A stretch of 11,765 nt of DNA, from positions 1 through 11,765 of the forward strand of contig VGMA01000043.1 in assembly GCA_016866575.1 (NCBI GenBank). Direction: 5' to 3'. The notes under the pieces are model-generated. The model saw only the letters and a list, made by a program, of their open reading frames with translations. It had not been told where the DNA came from and ran no database searches. The translations under genes and the position numbers were made by a program. Source of the stretch: Chlamydiota bacterium. Its GTDB lineage: Bacteria > Chlamydiota > Chlamydiia > Chlamydiales > VGMA01. This document shows, piece after piece, positions 1-6,702 of this stretch (position 1 is its first letter; every line of letters begins with the position of its first letter).

Positions 1-234
1 GCTATTGCAGCAATTCGAGGGTTAGGTGGAGACAAAGAGGCTAAGTCAATATGGGCAAAGCTATCAGGATATAGTCAAAGAATCTTGGTAGAGTCTGTGT
101 TTTCTAGAAAAAAGCGACTATTTGGTGAACGATTATTCTCGAAACACACTGATAAACAGTGCGTTGAGAATGCAGCAAGATGTTTATTGTTAAACGAAAT
201 GAGAATGAAGGTCGCTTTGCCTTACCTTAGGTAA
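1..234 (+). CDS. IS5-family (IS903-like) transposase, C-terminal part, cut by window start
   Basis: Frame 1 is open from the first base to TAA at 232-234 (77 residues), so only the C-terminal part is visible. The stretch corresponds to the end of the IS903-type DDE transposase. The third acidic catalytic residue is seen as the Glu of ILVESVFSRKK, matching the SLAETAMFRVK region I recall for IS903. It is nearly identical to 2643-2876: five base differences over 234 nt, of which four change the residue (I/V, L/V, R/Q, H/R) and one is silent. No stop or frameshift is visible here, so this copy could be intact, but the start and the first two Asp residues lie outside the window. It converges on the minus-strand gene that ends at 327. 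Confidence 0.85.
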   Translation, partial: AIAAIRGLGGDKEAKSIWAKLSGYSQRILVESVFSRKKRLFGERLFSKHTDKQCVENAARCLLLNEMRMKVALPYLR

Positions 235-288
235 GACAGGCTAACGCCCTCTGTCTGCTAACAGAGACGCAAAGCGGCCTAGCGCTAG
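211..288 (+). other. Multi-hairpin structure at the IS 3' end
   Basis: An outer stem pairs 211-220 with 269-278 (GTCGCTTTGC / GCAAAGCGGC, 10 pairs including one G-U on the + strand). It encloses two perfect hairpins: 221-226/230-235 (CTTACC, loop TTA, GGTAAG), which contains the transposase stop codon, and 249-254/261-266 (CTCTGT, loop CTGCTA, ACAGAG). Immediately after comes the perfect palindrome CTAGCGCTAG (279-288). Together this could fold as a three-way junction in RNA or single-stranded DNA. The role is unknown; transcription termination or a block to read-through are simple possibilities. Confidence 0.6.
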
Positions 289-326
289 ATGGCTAAACTG
301 ACTTTTTCAACACAGCCCCACTCCAA

Positions 327-581
327 TTAAAGCAAATCTCTTTCAGCATCAATATCAGCAAGCCCGATATCATCTTGTTTAATATCAAAAACATCAGCTT
401 GCTGTTTCATTAGATCAATTACTTCATGAAATGCCATAAGATACCCTATATTATAATCATTGTCCTTTTGATTGCTGGGGTTGTCTTTCTCATTTTTAGC
501 TGCTTGGGCCTTCTCTTTAAGAAGCATTCCAAGATCATGTAAATAATATTTAAATTTATCTCCACTCATACCTTTACTCAC
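327..581 (-). CDS. Small acidic protein, candidate immunity/partner of the upstream toxin-like protein
   Basis: The 84-aa protein is soluble, helical and acidic, with no signal peptide or membrane segment. Its second half (YLMAFHEVIDLMKQQADVF, then a DDIGL-DIDAERDLL tail) resembles small proteins that I recall following toxin-like genes. That memory was not tested by a search. The longest frame starts at GTG 581-579 and overlaps the end of the upstream 454-aa gene by 8 nt (GTGAGTAA), which suggests translational coupling. ATG at 569-567 is an alternative start, and neither start has a clear ribosome-binding site. The tight overlap with a signal-peptide protein that carries a separate C-terminal domain is the classic layout of a toxin followed by its immunity protein. 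The immunity role is inference. The gene ends 9 bp before an IS element, so anything once downstream has been displaced. Confidence 0.7.
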   Translation of the reverse strand: MSKGMSGDKFKYYLHDLGMLLKEKAQAAKNEKDNPSNQKDNDYNIGYLMAFHEVIDLMKQQADVFDIKQDDIGLADIDAERDLL

Positions 582-1938
582 TCAATTTTGATTTTAGAAC
601 ATCATGAAGAATGTCTCTTTGTTCTGTCAATCGATCAATATCAGATTGCCACTTCTTATTTATTAACGCTTCCTGTTGTCTAGGATCTAATTCATGCCAA
701 TTTTTAATATGTTTACTTGGATTCGCAATTTTATCCTGGTGCATAGCAATTTGTTTATCAAAACTGGCTATTCCTTTTCTAAGCTGCTTCTCACTTTGCT
801 GCGAGGCAATTTTTAATGTTCCCGCATGCTTTCCGCCTGCGCTTGCCGTTTTAAAAGCGGAACTAAAATTTCCCGGTAGGGGCATTTCACAGCGAGTTAT
901 GTTTTCACCACGAGCTGCTCTCGCTTCCTCCGTATGGTATTCTGCTTGATTTGTTGAGAATATTTGATCAATCTTTTCATGCCCCCTAGCAATACTGGCT
1001 TGGTAATTTCCAATTGGATTTCTCATATCTTCAAAAATCATACTTTCCGGAAAAATTCTTACGCTCAAATCAACTAATTCTTGTTGTAACTGTGGGCCTA
1101 AAGAAGCTAAATCAGAAATGCTATCTAGGGCTTCATGTGTTAAATGAGCGCCAAATTCTCTTGCTCTTTCACGGAAAGAAGATTCATATTCTTCTATTGC
1201 GAGTTCTTTAATGGGTTCGAGATGCTCGTGAAGCTCTTGCTTCAAAAGATTCACTTGCTCGACTGACATCGACACTGGAAGTTGCTCAATTGCAGGTTTC
1301 TCTTCCTCTTTTTCCGGCTCCAAGTTATGTTCTTTTTGCGGTTCCTGTTTGTTTTCACAAGCAGATGCTGCTCCTGCCGCAGCGGCAGCTGCAGTAGAGG
1401 CTGTTGCTGCAGAAGTTGCAACTACTGCAACCGTAACAACTACAACCACAGCCACCACAATGACCGCTCCAATGATAATTTCTTTCTTGTGCTTTTTGAC
1501 AAAATCCTTTGTTTTCTTCCAAAAGCTTTTGCACAAAATAATATTGCTATCACCATAGAAAACTAATGGATGTATAATGTAGCTTTGATCGTCCAACAAA
1601 TGTGCATTTTGATAACCACTCCGGGCTGTTATTAAATCGACCGCGTCATCCCGCAAATCCGAGTTATTATCTTCTGCTCCCTCAATAGCCAAAGTTGCAA
1701 GAAATCGATTAATATTCTCCAATTCCTCGAAACTACATCTCTCTTCCAGCCCTCCAAATTCAATCTCATCCATAAGATCTAAAATTTCATCGTAAGTTAA
1801 GAGTGAAAGATCTTTGATTGGGCTTCTTTGCGAAATCTCTTTGTAGCAGAATCCTACAGAATAATCCTGTGGATAAATGAATCCTGTTGGAGTTGTAATA
1901 AGAAGAATCAAACAGATAAATTGCCTAATATATTGCAC
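574..1938 (-). CDS. Exported/membrane modular protein with a polymorphic-toxin-like C-terminal domain
   Basis: The start is GTG 1938-1936, chosen because GGGGAGAGG, an excellent ribosome-binding site, lies just upstream. Architecture (454 aa): residues 1-20 are a signal peptide (RQFICLILLITTPTGF). Residues 24-140 are an acidic N-terminal domain with LLTYDEILDLMDEIEFGGL. Residues 141-152 are a basic patch (KKTKDFVKKHKKE). Residues 154-174 are an almost pure Ile/Val/Ala membrane helix, followed by an Ala-rich stretch to about 193. Residues 195-225 are a Glu/Pro/Lys-rich linker. Residues 226-350 are helical and charged. From about 366 to 454 there is a distinct C-terminal domain with GGKHAG, NWHELDPRQQEALI, KKW and SDIDRLTEQ. 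That domain looks like the variable tips of polymorphic toxins, but I cannot name its family or activity. The overlapping 84-aa gene fits an immunity role. The promoter is not clear; a decayed IS630 tail lies 36 bp upstream in the same direction. Confidence 0.85.
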   Translation of the reverse strand: MQYIRQFICLILLITTPTGFIYPQDYSVGFCYKEISQRSPIKDLSLLTYDEILDLMDEIEFGGLEERCSFEELENINRFLATLAIEGAEDNNSDLRDDAVDLITARSGYQNAHLLDDQSYIIHPLVFYGDSNIILCKSFWKKTKDFVKKHKKEIIIGAVIVVAVVVVVTVAVVATSAATASTAAAAAAGAASACENKQEPQKEHNLEPEKEEEKPAIEQLPVSMSVEQVNLLKQELHEHLEPIKELAIEEYESSFRERAREFGAHLTHEALDSISDLASLGPQLQQELVDLSVRIFPESMIFEDMRNPIGNYQASIARGHEKIDQIFSTNQAEYHTEEARAARGENITRCEMPLPGNFSSAFKTASAGGKHAGTLKIASQQSEKQLRKGIASFDKQIAMHQDKIANPSKHIKNWHELDPRQQEALINKKWQSDIDRLTEQRDILHDVLKSKLSE

Positions 1939-1960
1939 GAACCTCTCCCCTATCTCGTAA
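1939..1960 (-). promoter_or_regulatory. Strong ribosome-binding site fixing a GTG start
   Basis: On the minus strand GGGGAGAGG is followed by TTC and then GTG. The purine-rich core lies about 6 nt from the start codon and supports GTG 1938-1936 as the start of the 454-aa protein. Confidence 0.7.
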
Positions 1961-1973
1961 ATTACGAAGTCAC

Positions 1974-2270
1974 TTATACCGAAAAAAGTTGAAGCATCGG
2001 CAGCCTAGGCTTTAAAGGCCTAAATTTATCTCTAACCCGGCTCCAAAAGTCCTGACCTAATATCGAGTCAGCTGCGAGCGCCGAAATCGTAGCAAAAAAA
2101 CCAATACCGCCTCTTTAAAATTCTCAAAATCGGGATAATATGTGTTGTAGATCAAACGCTCTTTCATCCACTTCTATAGTCGTTCAATCGGATTTAGATT
2201 AGGGCTATAGGGAGGTAAAAAGTGCAACTTTATCTTCGTTGTCTGCAGATACTCTGTCACCGCTTTATTC
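1974..2270 (-). pseudogene. IS630-family transposase remnant (C-terminal part)
   Basis: Read on the minus strand from 2270, the translation begins NKAVTEYLQTTKIKLHF, then LPPYSPNLNPIERL, a TAG stop, and KWMKERLIYNTYYPDF. The LPPYSPxLNPIE signature is diagnostic of IS630-type DDE transposases; its final Glu is the third catalytic acid. At least two lesions are visible. One is an in-frame TAG at about 2175-2177 where Trp (TGG) is expected. The other is a frameshift at the T run about 2091-2100, after which another frame continues ATISALAADSILGQDFWSRV and ends FSV-stop at 1974. The N-terminal half is missing; homology stops near 2270, where an IS903-like remnant begins on the other strand. Confidence 0.85.
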
Positions 2271-2876
2271 CTGTTGAGAAATTGAACCTATCGCTAGATA
2301 TTTTAAAGTCTAACCGAGCCATCACCGTAATGTTGGATGCATCTGGCACTAAGATTTGCGATGAAGAAGAATGGAAGGTTAAGATACATGGTCGGAGTAC
2401 TCCAAGCAAATAGGTTAAATTGCATGTAGCTGTTGATGCTGAGACTGGCGAAATTGTTGCAGAGTGTACAACTCAATCGACAGTTGCTGATAGTAGTATA
2501 ACCAAAAAGCTATTAGATAAAGTGTCAGGCAGGATTGAATCGGAGTGGCTGTCGAGAGGTTATCAAAAAGAGAAAAGCAAAAGCACTAATTCCACCACCG
2601 AGGAATGCTCGCTATCGAGGTACAAGTAGCGAAAGGGATCAAGCTATTGCAGCAATTCGAGGGTTAGGTGGAGACAAAGAGGCTAAGTCAATATGGGCAA
2701 AGCTATCAGGATATAGTCAAAGAGTCTTGGTAGAGTCTGTGTTTTCTAGAAAAAAGCGAGTATTTGGTGAACAATTATTCTCGAAACGCACTGATAAACA
2801 GTGCGTTGAGAATGCAGCAAGATGTTTATTGTTAAACGAAATGAGAATGAAGGTCGCTTTGCCTTACCTTCGGTAA
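2271..2876 (+). pseudogene. IS903-like (IS5 family) transposase, broken
   Basis: The pieces run in order. EKLNLSLDILKS and VMLDASGTKICDEEEWKVK (about 2275-2410) contain the first catalytic Asp. An in-frame TAG follows at 2411-2413. Then KLHVAVDAETGEIVAE continues in the same frame to about 2545. A shift to frame 3 follows (REVIKKRKAKALIPPPRN, from about 2553), and that frame runs to TAA 2874-2876 with the third acid in RVLVESVFSRKK. At the frame change the block equivalent to ADGAYD of IS903, which holds the second catalytic Asp, is absent, so there was a deletion of roughly ten codons, not only a slipped base. The N-terminal part is also lost. The ATG at 2222 lies in IS630 antisense sequence, so an ORF from there is a chance fusion. 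The copy cannot encode an active transposase. Confidence 0.85.
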
Positions 2877-2958
2877 GACAGGCTAACGCCCTCTGTCCAC
2901 TGCGTGGGCGCAAAGCAGCCTAGCGCTAGATGGCTAAACTGACTTTTTCAACACAGCC
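2643..2958 (+). repeat. Direct repeat copy B of the IS 3' end
   Basis: Same sequence as 1-317. The diverged patch carries other self-complementary bases (CGCCC 2887-2891 with GGGCG 2906-2910, or CCAC 2897-2900 with GTGG 2904-2907), so a hairpin is still possible although the sequence differs. The outer stem (2853-2862 with 2910-2919) has one mismatch relative to copy A, while the CTTACC/GGTAAG hairpin (2863-2877) is retained with loop TTC. Confidence 0.9.
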
Positions 2959-3001
2959 GCAAAAATCTTAAAAAGTAGTAGTGAGTACTGAAAAATAAAA
3001 C

Positions 3002-3026
3002 ATAAGCTGCAGATTTTGCAGCTTAT
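3002..3026 (-). terminator. Rho-independent terminator of the ATPase/small-protein operon
   Basis: A perfect 10-bp stem, ATAAGCTGCA (3002-3011) with TGCAGCTTAT (3017-3026), has a 5-nt loop. On the minus strand it is followed by GTTTTATTTTTC. It lies 16 bp past the stop of the 109-aa gene, so it ends transcription of that minus-strand unit. The T-rich tail is absent on the + strand. Confidence 0.85.
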
Positions 3027-3042
3027 CAGAAAAATTACCTAA

Positions 3043-3372
3043 TCAATCCCTATTTTTTCTTGGTATGCTTAAGACGATTAAACTGCTGGTACCAGCAATA
3101 AACATCACAGCCCCTATCCCATGAAGCCATCCTACTGAATTTTCTTGATTCATGAGCCACATCTGCATAGCGCCCTGTCTTTTTTGTGCTTGCTGATTTG
3201 AAGCTATCGCCGTCCCTTTTCTTACAGGACCTACAAGAGGAACTCTTCTTCTTGCTCCTCCTGACTGCTGCATCATTTGTTCTTGATTTTGAACTTGTTT
3301 ACCTATGTAACTGCCATAGAAAAATATACCCGCTCCAAAAATGATCAAAAATATGCTCAGCGCTTTTTTCAT
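3043..3372 (-). CDS. Small membrane protein with two predicted helices
   Basis: The protein has 109 aa. The start is ATG 3372-3370, with AGAGGA about 5 nt upstream. One membrane helix is at about 5-22 (LSIFLIIFGAGIFFYGSYIG) and a second at about 83-102 (IGAVMFIAGTSSLIVLSI). Between them is a polar, basic, Gln-rich loop (QEQMMQQSGGARRRVPLVGP, then QQAQKRQGAMQMW). By charge both termini may face the cytosol with the loop outside, or the reverse; the sequence does not decide. It follows the 107/110-aa secreted protein by 38 bp and ends at the terminator, as the last gene of the ATPase operon. I do not recognise the family. A functional link to the pump is possible from position only. Confidence 0.75.
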   Translation of the reverse strand: MKKALSIFLIIFGAGIFFYGSYIGKQVQNQEQMMQQSGGARRRVPLVGPVRKGTAIASNQQAQKRQGAMQMWLMNQENSVGWLHGIGAVMFIAGTSSLIVLSIPRKNRD

Positions 3373-3410
3373 GCTATCCTCTTATATTTACTATATTTTT
3401 TCTTATACTT

Positions 3411-3734
3411 TTATCTTCGTCCAGCTCCCGATCCTCTTGATGCTCCTTGCCGATCAAAATCTCTATTTCCTGCATCAGGACCTGATTGTCTATAGTCTTG
3501 ACGATCATCTTCTCTTTGCTGCTGATTTTCCCTTGCGTAGGGAGTGTTTTTATAATACTCATCATGCCAGGCCCAATAGTCAGCTTCTGAATCTATCCAT
3601 ATTCCGCCATAGAGACCAGGACCTGTCCAAGGAGTTTCAATGATTGTTTCAGTCTGTTCAACTCCGTCATCATCTATGTTAGTGCTTTCTACATATTCTG
3701 CTGTGAGCATGATGAATGATAAAAAGTAGATCAT
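3411..3734 (-). CDS. Small secreted or envelope protein with acidic/aromatic core and Arg/Gln/Gly-rich tail
   Basis: The reading frame opens at ATG 3743, but AAGGA touches that codon directly. The in-frame ATG at 3734 has AAGGA 9 nt upstream, so I prefer 3734 (107 aa). Residues 1-13 (MIYFLSFIMLTAE) form a short hydrophobic leader resembling a signal peptide, without a clear cleavage site. Then come an acidic stretch and the core PWTGPGLYGGIWIDSEADYW with AWHDEYYKN. That core looks like a true folded motif, not random frame. The last 40 residues are low-complexity, rich in Arg, Asp, Gln, Gly and Ser. It lies 36 bp after the ATPase stop and 38 bp before the 109-aa gene, in one operon. Family unknown. 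The overlapping frame at 3374-3565 is judged spurious. Confidence 0.7.
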   Translation of the reverse strand: MIYFLSFIMLTAEYVESTNIDDDGVEQTETIIETPWTGPGLYGGIWIDSEADYWAWHDEYYKNTPYARENQQQREDDRQDYRQSGPDAGNRDFDRQGASRGSGAGRR

Positions 3735-3770
3735 TTGCTGCATTCCTTTTGGTAGATAAAATATAGGCTG

Positions 3771-6416
3771 TTAAGCATCAAAACGTCCTTTGCTAAAAAG
3801 CTGAGGGAAAAATTCTTTTCTTACCGTCTCTACGACAAAAGCCAAAGCTCCCGGCACTATAGCTATTAGCCACTGATATAAGGTTAAAGGGTGAAGGTGG
3901 AATATTTTTTGAAAAATTGGCGTGTAAAGAATCATGATATGCAAAAAAAGACCAACAGAAATTGCCATCCATATCGGTTTATTTGAAAAAATACCAAGCT
4001 TTCTTAGGGAAATATCCTCTGAACGCATTTTAAAACCAATCAACCACTCAAAAATCACAATACTTGTTAAAATCACACTTCTTGCTTCAACTTGTTGCAT
4101 GGTGCTGTGGGCAAACTGAAAAAGAAAGAACACGCTAAGTCCAAGAAGTAAGGCGTAAAAAGCTATTTTATAGAGCATACCTTGATAAATCAGTCCTGAT
4201 CTAGGACTCCTAGGAGGCAAGGTCATCTCAAGCCCTGTCTTAGGTTCGATCCCAAGAGGAATAGCCACTAGAGAACCTGAAATCAAATTGATCCATAAAA
4301 TCTGTAGAGGACTTAAAGAGGGCTCTTTAATGAATAGAACGCTCAAAATCAACGCCAATAACTCCCCTAGACATATTGTCAAAAGAAATGAGCAGACATT
4401 CCTCAGCCCGTTGAATATCGTTCTTCCTTCTTCAATCGCAGCAACAATTGTATCAAATTGGTCATCCGCTAAAATCATATCTGCTGATTCTTTAGCCACA
4501 TCCGTACCGCTTAAACCCATTGCGATCCCGATATTTGCCGTTTCTAAAGCAGGAGCATCGTTTACACCATCACCTGTCATAGCTACCACTTCTTCTTGTG
4601 CTTGAAGTGCTTCAACAATCCTTAATTTCTGTGAAGGCTCTACTCTAGCAAAAACTGATGTGTCTTTAAGATGCTCTTTTAACTCAGCATCACTCATGCT
4701 GTGAAGCTGTTTGCCTGTAATCACTTTCTCAGAATCTAATCCAATTTCTTTGGCAATTGCTTTTGCCGTTAATGGATTGTCCCCTGTGATCATCATCACT
4801 CGAATTTTTGCTCTTTTGCATGCACTAATCGCTTGAACAGCTTCTTCTCTTGGAGGATCTATCATCCCCAAAGTGCCGCAATATGTAAGCTTTCCCTTAA
4901 AGACGTTTTCATCTAATCGCCCAAAAAAATTCTCTAAATCAAGATAGGCAACCGCAATAGTTCTTAATGCCTGTTTTGTCATCTCTTCAATCAACCCGTT
5001 GATCGACTTGATGAATGTATTATTTAAAGGTGCTGTACCCTCTTCATTTTGCAAACATGAAGACATTGAAAGAACTTTTTCAGGAGCTCCCTTTAAATAG
5101 AGCCTTTTTACCTTGCCATAGTCATGGACTGTTACCATGTAAAGATTTTCACTAGAAAAGGGAATTTCAGCGATTCTAGGATATTTCTCTAAAAGCGTTT
5201 TTTGATCGATCTGTAGAAGCGCACCCGCTTCCAGTATTGCCCCTTCAGTCGGATCTCCTACAATCTCACTCTCTGAGGTCTTTTTATCAAAAGAGATGAG
5301 CGCATCATTGCATAACACCCCTATTTCCAGTATTTTTTGAAAAACAGGAGTAATGCTGTCTTGGCTAAAATCGATGATTTTTTTACTATCTGCTATTTTA
5401 ACAACTTGCATTTGATTGAGAGTCAGTGTCCCTGTTTTATCAGAGCATACAACAGTCGTCGATCCAAGCGTTTCAACAGCCACAAGCTTTCTAATGATGG
5501 CATTTCGCTTAGCCATTACCTGCATTCCGCTTGCTAGTGTTACTGTAAATGCGATAGGCAAACCTTCTGGAATAGCAGAAACTGCTGCAGCCACACTCAA
5601 AAAGAAGATCTCTAAAACCCCAAGTCCCCTATATATACAAACCACAATAAAAACTGCTATGGAAAGAGCGATCCAAATCAGCGCGATTCTCCCTATAGAG
5701 TGCACATTTTTTTCTAAAGGAGTCTTTTCATGTTTGATCCTTTTTAAACTTTCAGCAATTTTTCCAAGCTCAGTAGCCATACCTGTAGCCACAACTACCG
5801 CAATTGCTTTACCAAAAGCGACCACAGAACCTGCGTATAGCATATTTTTTCTATCTACAAGAGACTCTTCTTGAAGAAGAATATCTGCAGATTTTTCCAC
5901 AGGAAGAGATTCGCCATTGAGCATAGATTCATTGATTTTTAGTATTTTAGCATCAATGATTCTGGCATCTGCAGGTATTTTGTCTCCGATTTCTAGAAAA
6001 ATCACATCACCCGGAACTAACCTCTCAGAGGGTATTACAGTGATCTTTGAGCTTCTTTTAACTTTACTTTTGTGAGCGGCAAGCTGCTTTAAAGCGCTTA
6101 TAGCACGCTCAGCCTTAATTTCTTGGATAAAGCCTACAAAAGCCATACACAAAATGGTGAATAAAAGAACCGATCCTTCAACAATATTAGAAGTTGAATA
6201 CTTAACAATCGTTGCCCCTATTAAGACAAAAATGAGTGGATTGACAAGTTGGCGAAAAAAGATCTGCCAGTACGAAGTCCCCTTTTTTTCTTCTAACGTA
6301 TTGTAACCGTAGATAAAAAGACGTTTTCTAGCCTCTTCTTCTGAAAGTCCATGTTTAGAGGAATTAAACGCAAGTAACGTATCTTCAACGCTTTTTAAAT
6401 ACCAAAGATTTTCCAT
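3771..6416 (-). CDS. P2-type cation-transporting ATPase (Ca2+-pump-like)
   Basis: Full-length pump of 881 aa, typical for bacterial P2 ATPases. In order: an N-terminal cation-ATPase domain (7-45); M1-M2 (about 57-100); an actuator domain with the dephosphorylation loop at 167-170 as NGES where TGES is usual; M3-M4 (240-300) with PEGLP 283-287; the phosphorylation motif DKTGTLT, in which Asp326 is phosphorylated; the nucleotide-binding KGAPE 442-446; hinge motifs TGDN 544-547 and TGDGVNDAP 614-622; and M5-M10 (about 670-865). Known: such pumps move cations across the membrane at ATP cost. Of the SERCA-type ligand positions, Glu in PEGLP and Glu685 in M5 are kept. M6 reads NLISGSLVA (710-718), so Asn is kept but the usual TD is SG. 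Calcium as substrate is therefore uncertain. AAGGA lies only 1 nt from ATG 6416, an odd spacing. It is the first large gene of an operon with two small proteins downstream; the 76-aa gene lies 55 bp upstream. Confidence 0.95.
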   Translation of the reverse strand: MENLWYLKSVEDTLLAFNSSKHGLSEEEARKRLFIYGYNTLEEKKGTSYWQIFFRQLVNPLIFVLIGATIVKYSTSNIVEGSVLLFTILCMAFVGFIQEIKAERAISALKQLAAHKSKVKRSSKITVIPSERLVPGDVIFLEIGDKIPADARIIDAKILKINESMLNGESLPVEKSADILLQEESLVDRKNMLYAGSVVAFGKAIAVVVATGMATELGKIAESLKRIKHEKTPLEKNVHSIGRIALIWIALSIAVFIVVCIYRGLGVLEIFFLSVAAAVSAIPEGLPIAFTVTLASGMQVMAKRNAIIRKLVAVETLGSTTVVCSDKTGTLTLNQMQVVKIADSKKIIDFSQDSITPVFQKILEIGVLCNDALISFDKKTSESEIVGDPTEGAILEAGALLQIDQKTLLEKYPRIAEIPFSSENLYMVTVHDYGKVKRLYLKGAPEKVLSMSSCLQNEEGTAPLNNTFIKSINGLIEEMTKQALRTIAVAYLDLENFFGRLDENVFKGKLTYCGTLGMIDPPREEAVQAISACKRAKIRVMMITGDNPLTAKAIAKEIGLDSEKVITGKQLHSMSDAELKEHLKDTSVFARVEPSQKLRIVEALQAQEEVVAMTGDGVNDAPALETANIGIAMGLSGTDVAKESADMILADDQFDTIVAAIEEGRTIFNGLRNVCSFLLTICLGELLALILSVLFIKEPSLSPLQILWINLISGSLVAIPLGIEPKTGLEMTLPPRSPRSGLIYQGMLYKIAFYALLLGLSVFFLFQFAHSTMQQVEARSVILTSIVIFEWLIGFKMRSEDISLRKLGIFSNKPIWMAISVGLFLHIMILYTPIFQKIFHLHPLTLYQWLIAIVPGALAFVVETVRKEFFPQLFSKGRFDA

Positions 6417-6471
6417 ATCCTTGGTATAGCAACTAGGGATTTATTAAAGAATAGAGAAGTCTAAAGAGCTG

Positions 6472-6702
6472 CTATTTTGCCTGATTTTTTGCTTCGGCGC
6501 TCTTAAACTCTTCTTCCACAAGACGTAAACCTTTATACAATAGATTGACCTTATGCCCATTTTTTAATGTATCTAAGACAAATTCAATTTGTTGAGGTGT
6601 CATGGATTTAGATATCTTTACTACTTCCTCATCAGAGGCATAACGGATTACTTGATACGCTTCTTCAGGCGAAAGTAACCGTATTTTGTCGTTATTTAGC
6701 AC
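6472..6702 (-). CDS. Hypothetical small helical cytosolic protein
   Basis: The start is GTG 6702-6700, 76 aa. AAGG lies about 11 nt upstream, which is weak. The protein is charged and predicted helical, with two SPEEAYQVI / TPQQIEFVL segments of similar pattern (polar cap, then hydrophobic helix) at about 11-20 and 35-44, and an Ala/Lys/Glu tail. No signal peptide or membrane segment is seen. The repeated short-helix pattern faintly recalls the N-terminal helical repeats of MgtE-type proteins, too weakly to assign. It lies 55 bp upstream of the ATPase gene and may share its transcript. I do not recognise the family. Confidence 0.6.
   Translation of the reverse strand: MLNNDKIRLLSPEEAYQVIRYASDEEVVKISKSMTPQQIEFVLDTLKNGHKVNLLYKGLRLVEEEFKSAEAKNQAK

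Larger units (their letters stand above)
1..317 (+). mobile_element. IS5 family, IS903 group element, right-hand part with terminal inverted repeat
   Basis: The element ends at 300-317. Read on the minus strand this gives GGCTGTGTTGAAAAAGTC, very close to the IS903 terminal repeat as I recall it (GGCTTTGTTGAATAAATC). The same end recurs at 2941-2958. Between the stop codon and the terminal repeat lies a strongly self-complementary stretch (211-288). The left end is outside the window, so target-site duplication cannot be checked. The IS ends only 9 bp from the stop codon of the convergent minus-strand gene at 327 and leaves that reading frame untouched. Confidence 0.8.
1..317 (+). repeat. Direct repeat copy A of the IS 3' end (copy B at 2643-2958)
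   Basis: Bases 1-317 match 2643-2958 in the same orientation. There are few substitutions across the transposase end, and one diverged patch with a 1-nt length difference at about 255-268 (against about 2897-2909). Homologous recombination between the two copies would delete about 2.6 kb, including the two-gene module at 327-1938. Confidence 0.93.
2271..2958 (+). mobile_element. IS903-like element remnant (left end deleted)
   Basis: The right terminal repeat is present at 2941-2958 (minus-strand GGCTGTGTTGAAAAAGTC), identical to the one at 300-317. The left end is missing: element sequence begins abruptly near 2271 against an IS630 remnant of opposite orientation, so one deletion or recombination appears to have fused the two. 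The exact junction is uncertain by about 10-20 bases. Confidence 0.75.

Noticed and set aside
1282..1566. Plus-strand Cys/Arg/Ser-rich and Ala/Thr-rich ORFs
   Set aside because: They are the antisense of the Val/Ala membrane segment of the minus-strand 454-aa gene. The low-complexity composition is a by-product of that repeat-like coding.
2222..2413. Plus-strand 63-codon ORF as a gene
   Set aside because: Its first part is antisense to the IS630 remnant, its second part is the start of the broken IS903-like transposase, and it ends at the TAG inside that transposase.
3374..3565. Minus-strand 63-codon ORF overlapping the two small operon genes
   Set aside because: It overlaps the 107/110-aa frame almost throughout. 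That frame has a leader peptide, a well-placed ribosome-binding site and a convincing aromatic core; this one has none of these.
5416..5874. 152-codon plus-strand ORF
   Set aside because: It lies wholly antisense inside the P-type ATPase gene, which is intact and strongly conserved.
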